Part shown: positions 1 through 5,955 of the stretch, one piece after another
How the letters are laid out: each line of letters begins with the position of its first letter
Position numbering within the stretch: position 1 is the first letter of the stretch
Assembly (NCBI GenBank): GCA_026990095.1
Contig: JALSIL010000038.1
Span: 1 to 5,955 of the forward strand
Source of the DNA: Lysobacterales bacterium
GTDB lineage: Bacteria > Pseudomonadota > Gammaproteobacteria > Xanthomonadales > Marinicellaceae
Length of the DNA stretch: 5,955 nucleotides
Direction of reading: 5' to 3'
The notes under the pieces: model-generated
What the model was told of the DNA's origin: nothing
Seen by the model: the letters and a program-made list of their open reading frames with translations, nothing else
Database searches by the model: none
Translations under genes and position numbers: made by a program

Positions 1-10
1 TTTAGCCATT

Positions 11-20
11 GTTACCCACC
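11..20 (-). repeat. Left copy of 10-bp inverted flanking repeat
   Basis: GTTACCCACC on the plus strand is the exact reverse complement of GGTGGGTAAC at 5895-5904. Extended outward over 13 positions (AA[T/C]GGTGGGTAAC), the two copies differ at one base. The pair brackets all five genes. The core sequence has the look of the short conserved ends of folded recombination sites, but GGGTAAC does not fit the integron RYYYAAC consensus. Confidence 0.55.
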
Positions 21-46
21 GTTTGGTTTTCTTTTCCGTCTGTGGA

Positions 47-95
47 GTGTTGGCAAAAGGCATACTCTTTGACAAGTTTTGGCTCGTGCGGTTGG
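47..95 (+). repeat. Left member of degenerate direct-repeat block
   Basis: This block contains GTGTTGGCAAAA (47-58), TTGAC (69-73) and CGTGCGGT (85-92), in the same order and orientation as in the block at 5844-5880. The gaps differ, so the copies are related but diverged. It lies downstream of the last gene and inside the left inverted repeat. Confidence 0.5.
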
Positions 96-137
96 CTTTT
101 GAGTGACTTGGCAATGTGTATGACTTTTAGCGTTGGC

Positions 138-272
138 TTATCCCTTTTTCTTAGGTGGCGGAGGCGGTGGTGGAGTCTGATAACGAGGCATACTATTCGC
201 TTTTGGCTTTGGTCCATCTCCTGGATTATTTTTTGGTCTACCTTGCGGTTGTTGTTTTGTTTCTTTTGCCAT
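138..272 (-). CDS. 44-aa proline/lysine-rich microprotein, function unknown
   Basis: An ATG at 272 opens a 44-codon frame ending in TAA at 138-140. It starts 3 nt after the stop of the two-TM gene (TAA-ATT-ATG), so translation by reinitiation is likely. The product begins MAKETKQQPQ and has 13 prolines, including seven in a row at residues 34-40, then KKKG at the C-terminus. It has 8 Lys and 2 Arg against 2 acidic residues, so it is strongly basic, and it has almost no hydrophobic residues, hence probably disordered. No signal peptide, membrane segment or known domain is visible. The proline codons are mixed (CCA, CCG, CCT), which argues against a simple triplet expansion and for selection on the peptide. 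The local DNA is richer in G+C than the genes before it. I do not recognise the family. The coupling suggests it works with the two-TM protein, for example as a partner or modulator (inference). A longer ORF overlaps it in another frame and is probably spurious. Confidence 0.62.
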   Translation of the reverse strand: MAKETKQQPQGRPKNNPGDGPKPKANSMPRYQTPPPPPPPKKKG

Positions 273-275
273 AAT

Positions 276-767
276 TTATGTGTTAAAAACTTGATTAAAA
301 TATTGGTCTGAATGCAATTTGCATTTGTTTACAATTCGTTTTGGTTTATTTCTAATAGTTTCTGCTATAATTGGGTTAATTTCTGTTTCCCTTTTTTTTA
401 ATTTAAAAAACTGTTTAGTTGCTTGTTCTTCTGGTAATCTACCAGATTCAAAGTCATACCATAATTTTTCGATTTGATTATAGTAGTCTGCATAAAACCT
501 ATGAATATCATCAAGGCTTTTTAGTTGCTTTTCATTCATAATCAGGTGTGGTTGTAACAATTTTAATAATGAAAGAATAGCAATCACGACACAAGCAATT
601 AAAGGTAGATTTTGCCAAACTTTCCATCCCATTATTCCTGCTGAAGAGAAAGTCAAAATACAGATATTAAAAACTCTAAGAACAAATCTTTGATGGTCTG
701 AATATAAAGTAGCAAACTCAATATTGTGTTTTGCTTGTGTTAATTCTGTCCATATTCTATTTCTCAT
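276..767 (-). CDS. Two-transmembrane protein, SLATT-like topology, possible defence-associated effector
   Basis: This 163-aa protein has an amphipathic N-terminal helix (about residues 1-28), two hydrophobic segments at about 31-50 and 54-72 joined by a very short loop (about KVWQN), and a charged helical C-terminal part (about 75-163). Both termini should lie in the cytoplasm, which fits the basic residues R27, R31 and K69. There is no cleavable signal peptide and no catalytic motif that I can see. A soluble helical protein with a two-TM hairpin near the N-terminus and about this length matches the layout of SLATT domains, which are predicted pore-forming effectors of nucleotide-signalling defence systems (known of the family). 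I assign this by topology only; no SMODS or SLOG partner lies in the window. The ATG at 767 is 13 nt after the methyltransferase stop, so it probably shares the operon. It could equally be an unrelated small membrane protein. Confidence 0.85.
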   Translation of the reverse strand: MRNRIWTELTQAKHNIEFATLYSDHQRFVLRVFNICILTFSSAGIMGWKVWQNLPLIACVVIAILSLLKLLQPHLIMNEKQLKSLDDIHRFYADYYNQIEKLWYDFESGRLPEEQATKQFFKLKKRETEINPIIAETIRNKPKRIVNKCKLHSDQYFNQVFNT

Positions 768-780
768 ATTATGAAAATTG

Positions 781-2391
781 TTAATTCTTCCCTCTATTCA
801 ACCTTCTTTTAGATAATTTCTTCCAAATATTATCTGCCAATTCAATTTCTGAATCAGTCAGTCCGAAATTTTCCTTTAATATCTTTTCATTCGTGATTTT
901 AAGTAATTCAGAAATATCTTTTTTCTCTCGAATCATTTTATTGATTACTGGTAATAATTCTGCATTGTTTTCATTGTACGGCAAAAGGATTCTTTCTACT
1001 TCATTAGGCATTAGTTCTAAAACCCCACCACCGTGACTTCTTCCACAAATTTCGGAGAATGCAAAAGAAAGCGAGTTGTAATAACTTGCTGTTAATGCTT
1101 TTATCTCTGCATTTTCTTTTACGGTTACTCGGTGCATTGTGTCTGTTGTATATGCTTTGGCTTCATTAATTATCAACTTTGGATACTTGTTGTTTCTACG
1201 AATAAATAAAGCATCAGAAATTCGTTGTGATGGCACGATTTGCCATTCGTCTCTGATTCTACATTTATATCCTTTGTTTATTTCCGATTCTTCTCCCCAA
1301 GCGATATAATCCCTTGCTCCGAGTGAACCATTTAAATCTTTCATTTTCGGAAAAGATAAAAAGTGTGTTCTTGCTTCTGAATCTCTATTTTTTTTCCAAT
1401 CTTTTTCAGTAAAAATCGCACTTGGAACTTGTACACTTCTGCCTACTAATGGTCTTGCATACTTCTCCAAATTGTAAAATTGTACAGTAGAAAGCGGTAC
1501 AGTAAAAAATGGATTTGAACCCGTAGTAATTCCAACTTCAACTTTTGCGTAATCTCCTAATTTGGGAATTATCTTTTTTGTTTGAAGTCGTTCTAAAAAA
1601 TCTATTTCTTTTTGATCAAGAAAATAGAAAGTCCATTTATTTGATTTGAAATCAATTTTTTTCTTTGGACTTTTCAGCTTTGATACATCTAACTTTTGAA
1701 GTTCCTCTGCATCTCTTAGCTCCAAATGTTCAATTAAATGCGTTTTAGTATTGTTTTTCTCACATAATAGTAAAATGACTTCTTGTTGAATATCAGGAAA
1801 CACCAACTTCTCAAAAGACACAATGTTTATTTTGTTGTAGAATTGCCCTAAAAACTCTCTTAGAGGTTGTGCATAAGAAACTTGTAGTATTTCCGCAGGA
1901 AGCACGAAACCAATTTTTCCTTCTTCTTTTAATAGTAGGGATGAGCCAACAACAAAAGAAACCCAAGCATTGGTAAGTTTAGAATATTTTAAGTTTGCTT
2001 TACCAAAAATATCCGAAGCAAATTTTTGTTGTTCTTTATCGAAATATTGATAGCGAATGTATGGAGGATTTCCAATTATTAAATCAAATTTCTGTTTTGT
2101 ATTGATGCAGAAATCGTGAAAATCAGAGTTGATAATTTTGGATTTATCTAACCCAATTTTTTTTGATTTTATAGCTTCAATCTCATCAAATTCAATTCCT
2201 GAAACAGAATTGTATTCGTAGTTTCCTTTTTGAATTTCTTCTAAGAAAACGCCATCTCCACAGCTTGGTTCAAGAATATCTAATTCTTTGTTGCCATTGA
2301 AAGCCCATTTTAAAATAAATGATGCAATTGGCTCAGGAGTATAAAAACCACCCCTTAATTTTTCCTTAGATGCGTTTTTAATTAGTTGCAT
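781..2391 (-). CDS. Adenine-N6 DNA methyltransferase, companion of Type IIG enzyme (M.Eco57I-like)
   Basis: This 536-aa enzyme should transfer a methyl group from S-adenosylmethionine to adenine N6 in the target site, protecting host DNA from the adjacent nuclease. Motifs run in gamma-class (M.TaqI) order: motif X GGFYTPEPIA (14-23), motif I ILEPSCGDGVFL (39-50) for SAM binding, motif II GIEFDE (65-70), motif III NSDF (88-91) and the catalytic motif IV NPPY (108-111). The C-terminal half (about 280-470) looks like a target-recognition domain, with VGITTG near 287 and the conserved-looking HGGGVLELMP at 453-462. No nuclease motif is visible. The length is close to that recalled for M.Eco57I (about 544 aa). 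Its ATG at 2391 lies inside the end of the upstream gene (14-nt overlap), so the two are probably translationally coupled. In the Eco57I model the separate enzyme modifies both strands. The recognition sequence cannot be read from the protein. Confidence 0.95.
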   Translation of the reverse strand: MQLIKNASKEKLRGGFYTPEPIASFILKWAFNGNKELDILEPSCGDGVFLEEIQKGNYEYNSVSGIEFDEIEAIKSKKIGLDKSKIINSDFHDFCINTKQKFDLIIGNPPYIRYQYFDKEQQKFASDIFGKANLKYSKLTNAWVSFVVGSSLLLKEEGKIGFVLPAEILQVSYAQPLREFLGQFYNKINIVSFEKLVFPDIQQEVILLLCEKNNTKTHLIEHLELRDAEELQKLDVSKLKSPKKKIDFKSNKWTFYFLDQKEIDFLERLQTKKIIPKLGDYAKVEVGITTGSNPFFTVPLSTVQFYNLEKYARPLVGRSVQVPSAIFTEKDWKKNRDSEARTHFLSFPKMKDLNGSLGARDYIAWGEESEINKGYKCRIRDEWQIVPSQRISDALFIRRNNKYPKLIINEAKAYTTDTMHRVTVKENAEIKALTASYYNSLSFAFSEICGRSHGGGVLELMPNEVERILLPYNENNAELLPVINKMIREKKDISELLKITNEKILKENFGLTDSEIELADNIWKKLSKRRLNRGKN

Positions 2392-5353
2392 ATAATTTTG
2401 AAATTAGAGGAATAAGGTTGTCGCTTTCTCCTAAGTTGAATAATGTGTTAAGTGTCTGGTCTAATTCATTCTTTTGACTATCAAATTGACGTTGTAGCGG
2501 AATTAACTTTCTGTTGATTCCTTTGTTTTTATCTATTTGTCCTTGAATACCAATTAATTCCTTTTGAATAGAAGCAATTTTATCGTGTATTGCCTTCTCT
2601 TTCTTGTTATCAAAATCAATAATTCTAACAGGTAATTTCTTCAATACTTTAGTTCCTCTTGCGATATATCCACCTCTAAATACCTCTCCGATTAACGCAG
2701 AAAACCATTCTAAGTACTTAGAATTTAAAAGAGCTTGGATATAGTAAATTGAGTAAGCGAAATCGTCAGGTAAAGTAATCATACAATATCCTGCTGTTCC
2801 ACCTGATGAAATTAACGTACCATAATAATCAATTGCATATTTATTGCCCTGAGCCAAAACTCCAACTATAATTTTAGCGGGAACATCACATTTATCAAGA
2901 CTTTGATGTCTTCCAAAACGATACCATTCGTTTGCTGTTTCAGGTGTTGGCTTTATGTCTCTTTTTGAATTGTCTAACTTGCTTTTGTAGTGATTTAGAA
3001 ATGAAAACAAATTAGGATAGTTGGTTTTTAATTTGTCAATTTCAACAAATTGTATTCCCTTTTTTGTTTTTAAATAGGGGTAAATAACAAAAGTATTCGG
3101 ACTAAAAGGGCGATAAGTATTTAGGTTGTCATCTCCGCTTGAAGTCTTGTAATATGGTCTTGTTAATACTTTTTCTACTTTCCAATCAATGTCATCTTTA
3201 GAAAAATAGATGTATTTTTTATCTTCTTTTGTTTTGGAATGGATATAAATATTATTGGCACTTGTTTGAATACCATTATAAATATTATCTGAACCAATTA
3301 AGTTTTCTAAAGTTACAGACTGCTTATTTATAGCATTGAAAGCTGGTTTTAATATGCTTGGAACAAGAACCCAATCATTCTTTTTAAGTTCGTCAAACTT
3401 AACGGAATCGAAGTGTTCATCATTGATTTTTCTTGTTTTCCAATTTTTTAAAGAATCAACTTCTAAATAACTTAATTCTTTTTGTTTGTCATTTTTAAGA
3501 ATCAACAAACAGGTGTAAGTTGTTTTGTCGTGAAATACTTGATTTGCTCCAAACGAAATTATTTGTTCTACTGATTTGTTTGCAATAAGTAACTCTCTCA
3601 ACTTTTTACCTGCACCAACTTTTGTGAACTTGCTCGGAACAATATATCCAAAATAGCCCTTTGGTTTTAATAGATTTAAGCCTCTTTCTATGAACAAAAA
3701 ATACTTATCAAATTGTTTGTAAGATGATGAGTAGTGTTTTTTATATAAAGGCAATTCTAAAGGTGTAAACTGCTTCATATGTTCGGTTGCCATATATGGT
3801 GGATTACCAACAATTACATCAAATTTTGTTTTTCCAAAATCGAAAGGATTAATTTCATTTTGATTCTTCTTAGTCGTTATTGAATTGTCAATTAAGCTGT
3901 TTCCAAATTGAATGTTTTTAAGGTTTGGAAGTGCGGGTGTTGAAATGGTTGAATTGTCTTCATTTTCAAGTAGTTTAAGGAGCAAACCGAATTTACAAGC
4001 TTCAACTGCATTATAGTCCTTGTCAATTCCATAGATGCAATTTTCTAAGATTGTCTTTTTAATTTCAAAAGGAAGCTTGAAAGTTTCAATTGATGTTTGG
4101 ATTAGTTTCTTAGTATCGTTTTTTAAATAGTAATCGATTAATGTATCTTGTAGTAATTGGTAAGTTTCCAATAAAAATGCACCTGAACCACAAGCAATAT
4201 CAGCAAAAGAAGAGTTTATAATTTCCTTGTCCGTTTTGCCTTCACAATGTTTTACGACTGTTTGACGTAAAATATCTTGAATAATAAATGTTGGTGTTGT
4301 AACAATATCTCTGTCTATATTTTCAGGCTTCTTTTTTATTAATATTTCAGCATTTTCAATGGTCAATTGCTCTCCCAAAAATATTTCATAGATATTTCCT
4401 AAAATGTCTGACGAGAATACTGAAAAAGAATAACTACTTTCAGGAAAGTACAGATGCTCAATTATTATCCAAAATGCAGAGCTATTATTTGATATTATTT
4501 CTTTTGTTAGTGGATGATTAAAAAGTCCTGCATTATATTTTTTGTCGGCTTCTTTAAACTTTTTAATTAATGAAGTGAAATCATTTTTATCTGCAAAGTT
4601 CAAAAGTGTTTTGTAAGCTTCTAAATTTCTATCCTCACAAACTCGTAAAAATATGATGCTGTTTATGTATGATTGAACAATATCATTTAGTTCTTCAGTT
4701 GAAACATCTGGTCTATGTGAGTAGATTTCTTTACCAAGAATAATTCTCCAATCATTAATTTGAGAAAGAAAAAGGCTATCAACGCTTGACAGTTTAAGTT
4801 GTTCTTCAATGTCTTTCCAAGTTTCGTCAAACTCACCATTGTAAACTACTTGATGGCTTAATTGTTTTTTAATTTCCTCAAAAGCAGATTCATATTCTGT
4901 GTAGTGGTAAATATTTATTCTTGATTTTGTTACCGAATCGTCCTTTTCAACTTTTTGTGAGCAATCATAGATTGCTAAATATTCAAAATTTGACAAAACT
5001 GATATTTTCAGTTTTGCTGTAAATCCATATCTACGAACCTGCTTTGCAGGTTCGTTATCTTTTTCGATTTTTACATTTGGTTTTTTTGCTTCTAAAAAGA
5101 ATTTTCGTTCAGAAAAAAGTCTGAAAGTGTAATCAGGTTTTTTAGTGTTTGCGGTAGCATCTGCTTTTAAACCTTCTTCAACTAAAACTTCACGTTCATT
5201 GGTTGGTTTTCCTTTTGAATTTGTAATGTCCCAACCAAGTAATTCAAAAAATGGTTCTAAGAAATCAGTCCGAAGTTGTGTTTCGTTATAACTCGGTTTC
5301 AGGTATGTTTCTCTGTCAGAATGATATTTTCTAACAAGGTCTTTAACTGTCAT
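2378..5353 (-). CDS. Type IIG restriction endonuclease-methyltransferase fusion (Eco57I-like)
   Basis: This 991-aa cytoplasmic protein combines cleavage and adenine methylation. The N-terminal part (about 20-130) looks like an HsdR_N/PD-(D/E)xK nuclease, with KPDYTF (D74) and FFLEAKKP (E88-A-K90) as the likely metal-binding and catalytic residues. A helical linker (about 190-340) leads to the methyltransferase: motif X-like TTPTFIIQDIL (352-362), motif I FADIACGSGAFL (383-394), motif II YGIDKD (441-446), FGNSL (483-487) and catalytic NPPY (517-520). Residues about 680-910 form the likely TaqI-type specificity region, with LNSKYLEWF (876-884), followed by a coiled coil at about 915-970. Length and layout match Eco57I (about 997 aa), which also has a separate methyltransferase. 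All key motifs are intact, so the enzyme is probably active. It starts 2 nt after the regulator's stop and overlaps the methyltransferase gene by 14 nt. A Type I-like or methylation-only role is less likely given the intact nuclease motif. Confidence 0.95.
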   Translation of the reverse strand: MTVKDLVRKYHSDRETYLKPSYNETQLRTDFLEPFFELLGWDITNSKGKPTNEREVLVEEGLKADATANTKKPDYTFRLFSERKFFLEAKKPNVKIEKDNEPAKQVRRYGFTAKLKISVLSNFEYLAIYDCSQKVEKDDSVTKSRINIYHYTEYESAFEEIKKQLSHQVVYNGEFDETWKDIEEQLKLSSVDSLFLSQINDWRIILGKEIYSHRPDVSTEELNDIVQSYINSIIFLRVCEDRNLEAYKTLLNFADKNDFTSLIKKFKEADKKYNAGLFNHPLTKEIISNNSSAFWIIIEHLYFPESSYSFSVFSSDILGNIYEIFLGEQLTIENAEILIKKKPENIDRDIVTTPTFIIQDILRQTVVKHCEGKTDKEIINSSFADIACGSGAFLLETYQLLQDTLIDYYLKNDTKKLIQTSIETFKLPFEIKKTILENCIYGIDKDYNAVEACKFGLLLKLLENEDNSTISTPALPNLKNIQFGNSLIDNSITTKKNQNEINPFDFGKTKFDVIVGNPPYMATEHMKQFTPLELPLYKKHYSSSYKQFDKYFLFIERGLNLLKPKGYFGYIVPSKFTKVGAGKKLRELLIANKSVEQIISFGANQVFHDKTTYTCLLILKNDKQKELSYLEVDSLKNWKTRKINDEHFDSVKFDELKKNDWVLVPSILKPAFNAINKQSVTLENLIGSDNIYNGIQTSANNIYIHSKTKEDKKYIYFSKDDIDWKVEKVLTRPYYKTSSGDDNLNTYRPFSPNTFVIYPYLKTKKGIQFVEIDKLKTNYPNLFSFLNHYKSKLDNSKRDIKPTPETANEWYRFGRHQSLDKCDVPAKIIVGVLAQGNKYAIDYYGTLISSGGTAGYCMITLPDDFAYSIYYIQALLNSKYLEWFSALIGEVFRGGYIARGTKVLKKLPVRIIDFDNKKEKAIHDKIASIQKELIGIQGQIDKNKGINRKLIPLQRQFDSQKNELDQTLNTLFNLGESDNLIPLISKLYATN

Positions 5354-5355
5354 AA

Positions 5356-5691
5356 TTATTTGAGATTAAGTGAACCTTGTTTAGCGTTCTTGTTTTTTAA
5401 GTATTGTATTTTTTCTTCTGCGACTTTCAATATTTCATTAGGATTTTCTTCTTCCATAAGCTGATAAGCGACTTTGTCGCTAAAAAGAATTAAGCTTAAT
5501 TCTTTTTCATTTTTACTGAATAATTCAGCAAGTAATGGTAACATTTCTTTGTTTGCGGTTCTTTCGCCTCTTTCTATTTTACTTAGTGTTGAAGGGTCAA
5601 GGTCTAATACGGACGCAACTTTTCTAAGTGGTAGTTTATGTTCTTCCCTCAGTCTTTTGATATGTTCCCCAAATGATTCTTTGACTGTCAT
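5356..5691 (-). CDS. XRE-family helix-turn-helix regulator, controller (C) protein-like
   Basis: This 111-aa protein has an HTH_3/XRE domain at about residues 8-62. The helix-turn-helix lies within PLRKVASVLDLDPSTLSKIE (21-40), and the recognition helix is around STLSKIERG. A charged helical tail (about 70-103, with KVAEEKIQYLKNKN) could support dimerisation. Small XRE proteins at the head of restriction-modification operons are known as C proteins. They bind palindromes near their own promoter and delay nuclease expression until the DNA is methylated. This is the first gene of the operon, with only 2 nt before the restriction gene, which fits that role. It is somewhat longer than typical C proteins (about 80-100 aa). 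The ATG at 5691 is supported by the start of the HTH fold shortly after it. No clear Shine-Dalgarno is present; the upstream bases are A-rich. Autoregulation is inferred from the palindrome upstream. Confidence 0.93.
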   Translation of the reverse strand: MTVKESFGEHIKRLREEHKLPLRKVASVLDLDPSTLSKIERGERTANKEMLPLLAELFSKNEKELSLILFSDKVAYQLMEEENPNEILKVAEEKIQYLKNKNAKQGSLNLK

Positions 5692-5709
5692 TCTGTTATT
5701 TTTATTCTT

Positions 5710-5740
5710 GATATTTATTTCAGGACATTAATTGTCCAAA
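5710..5740 (-). promoter_or_regulatory. Candidate Bacteroidota-type promoter of the operon
   Basis: On the minus strand TTTG (5740-5737) is followed, after exactly 19 nt, by TAAATATC (5717-5710). The spacing fits the -33 TTTG / -7 TAnnTTTG promoters known in Bacteroidota, but the -7 element matches at only four of six fixed positions. Transcription would start near 5703, leaving a leader of about 12 nt before the regulator ATG. The call depends on position and is tentative. Confidence 0.38.
5723..5737. promoter_or_regulatory. Palindromic candidate operator for the HTH regulator
   Basis: GGACATTAATTGTCC has perfect 5-bp arms (GGACA / TGTCC) around a 5-bp AT centre. It lies 31 bp upstream of the regulator's ATG and between the proposed -33 and -7 elements, where a bound dimer would block RNA polymerase. 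C proteins commonly bind such dyads next to their own gene. No second tandem box is evident, so activation as well as repression is less clear. Confidence 0.42.
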
Positions 5741-5843
5741 ACTAATAAAAGATTATCAATTTGCATTACTTTATTCTGATTATTTTAATTCGGGTGGTGG
5801 TGGGGAAGGGAAAGCTCTTTTGGTTTTTTTGCGTGGGCTTTGT

Positions 5844-5880
5844 GTGTTGGCAAAAACCAAATGTGCTTGACCGTGCGGTG
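5844..5880 (+). repeat. Right member of degenerate direct-repeat block
   Basis: This copy has GTGTTGGCAAAA (5844-5855), TTGAC (5867-5871) and CGTGCGGT (5872-5879), matching the left block in order and orientation. It lies upstream of the operon promoter and inside the right inverted repeat. Between it and the promoter (5741-5843) I see only an AT-rich stretch, a purine/G-rich run around 5790-5810 and no convincing gene. Confidence 0.5.
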
Positions 5881-5894
5881 GATTTTTCTGTAAT

Positions 5895-5904
5895 GGTGGG
5901 TAAC
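5895..5904 (+). repeat. Right copy of 10-bp inverted flanking repeat
   Basis: GGTGGGTAAC here is inverted relative to the copy at 11-20. It is followed immediately outward by sequence that begins a hairpin, so it may be one arm of a larger palindrome whose other arm lies beyond the window. Confidence 0.55.
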
Positions 5905-5919
5905 GCCACGCTAGACTGC

Positions 5920-5955
5920 GTAGGGAATTAAAGGTACGAAAAATTCCTGCCCTAC
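5920..5955. repeat. Bulged hairpin at right edge, probably truncated palindrome
   Basis: GTAGGG (5920-5925) pairs with CCCTAC (5950-5955), and AATT (5926-5929) pairs with AATT (5942-5945). CCTG (5946-5949) is left as a four-base bulge and a 12-nt loop closes the stem. The preceding CGCTAGACTGC (5909-5919) would extend the stem if its complement follows the window end, which cannot be seen. An asymmetric bulge in a long stem is typical of attC-like folded recombination sites. It has no U-run, so it is not a standard terminator. Confidence 0.5.

Larger units (their letters stand above)
1..137. other. Noncoding tail with iterated TTGGC motifs
   Basis: After the microprotein stop, TTGGC occurs on the plus strand at 50-54, 79-83, 92-96, 108-112 and 133-137, five copies in 88 bp with uneven spacing. 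The stretch is richer in G+C than the genes. I see no terminator-type hairpin with a T-run and no supported gene, so the end of the operon transcript is not defined here. Confidence 0.45.

Noticed and set aside
2..217. 71-aa minus-strand ORF running through the left tail
   Set aside because: Its first part overlaps the proline microprotein in another frame, it has no coupled start, and its composition looks like translated noncoding repeat. A +1 frameshift joining the microprotein to it is possible on paper, but I see no convincing slippery signal.
9..311. 100-aa plus-strand ORF
   Set aside because: It is antisense to the microprotein and the two-TM gene end; the Trp/Leu/Phe-rich product reflects the reverse of proline- and lysine-rich codons.
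276..767. Holin or toxin of a toxin-antitoxin pair
   Set aside because: The large cytoplasmic helical tail exceeds typical holins or small membrane toxins, and the microprotein is basic and proline-rich, with no antitoxin fold visible.
5276..5731. Plus-strand ORFs of 62 and 85 aa opposite the regulator and restriction gene starts
   Set aside because: They are antisense to clearly conserved coding sequence and show no domain or start signal; an antitoxin or antisense role has no support.
5728..5766. 12-aa upstream ORF (MQIDNLLLVLDN) as a leader peptide
   Set aside because: It ends inside the palindrome and would lie upstream of the proposed transcript start, and no attenuator-type hairpins follow.
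5895..5955. Classical integron attC site
   Set aside because: The flanking core GGGTAAC / GTTACCC does not fit RYYYAAC / GTTRRRY and the second half is outside the window, so only an attC-like shape is claimed.

Overview
The window carries a compact five-gene block read entirely from the minus strand. The interior is AT-rich. Its genes abut or overlap, all start with ATG, lack clear Shine-Dalgarno sequences and end in TAA. With a possible TTTG / TAnnTTTG-type promoter, this points to a member of the Bacteroidota (inference; no rRNA or marker gene is present).

In transcription order (right to left): a leader with a candidate promoter and palindromic operator (about 5710-5740); a 111-aa XRE-type helix-turn-helix regulator (5691-5356); a 991-aa fused nuclease-methyltransferase (5353-2378); a 536-aa separate adenine-N6 DNA methyltransferase (2391-781); a 163-aa two-TM membrane protein (767-276); and a 44-aa proline- and lysine-rich microprotein (272-138), which lies in a different frame from a longer spurious ORF. 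Junctions are 2 nt, a 14-nt overlap, 13 nt and 3 nt, so one operon is likely.

The first three genes form a restriction-modification system of the Eco57I type (Type IIG): a bifunctional enzyme with an N-terminal PD-(D/E)xK nuclease and an internal gamma-class methyltransferase, a companion methyltransferase for host protection, and a controller-like regulator that may set the timing of expression. The last two genes are not part of any restriction system known to me. The membrane protein has the topology of SLATT-like 2TM defence effectors, and the microprotein coupled to it is the least explained part of the window.

The flanks differ from the interior: they are richer in G+C and contain related sequence. 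A 10-bp inverted repeat (11-20 and 5895-5904) brackets the block. Outside the right copy is a bulged hairpin cut by the window end. Inside both copies is a direct-repeat block, and the left tail has five TTGGC motifs in 88 bp. Together these suggest a gene cassette or similar mobile unit between copies of a folded repeat, resembling but not matching the integron attC consensus.
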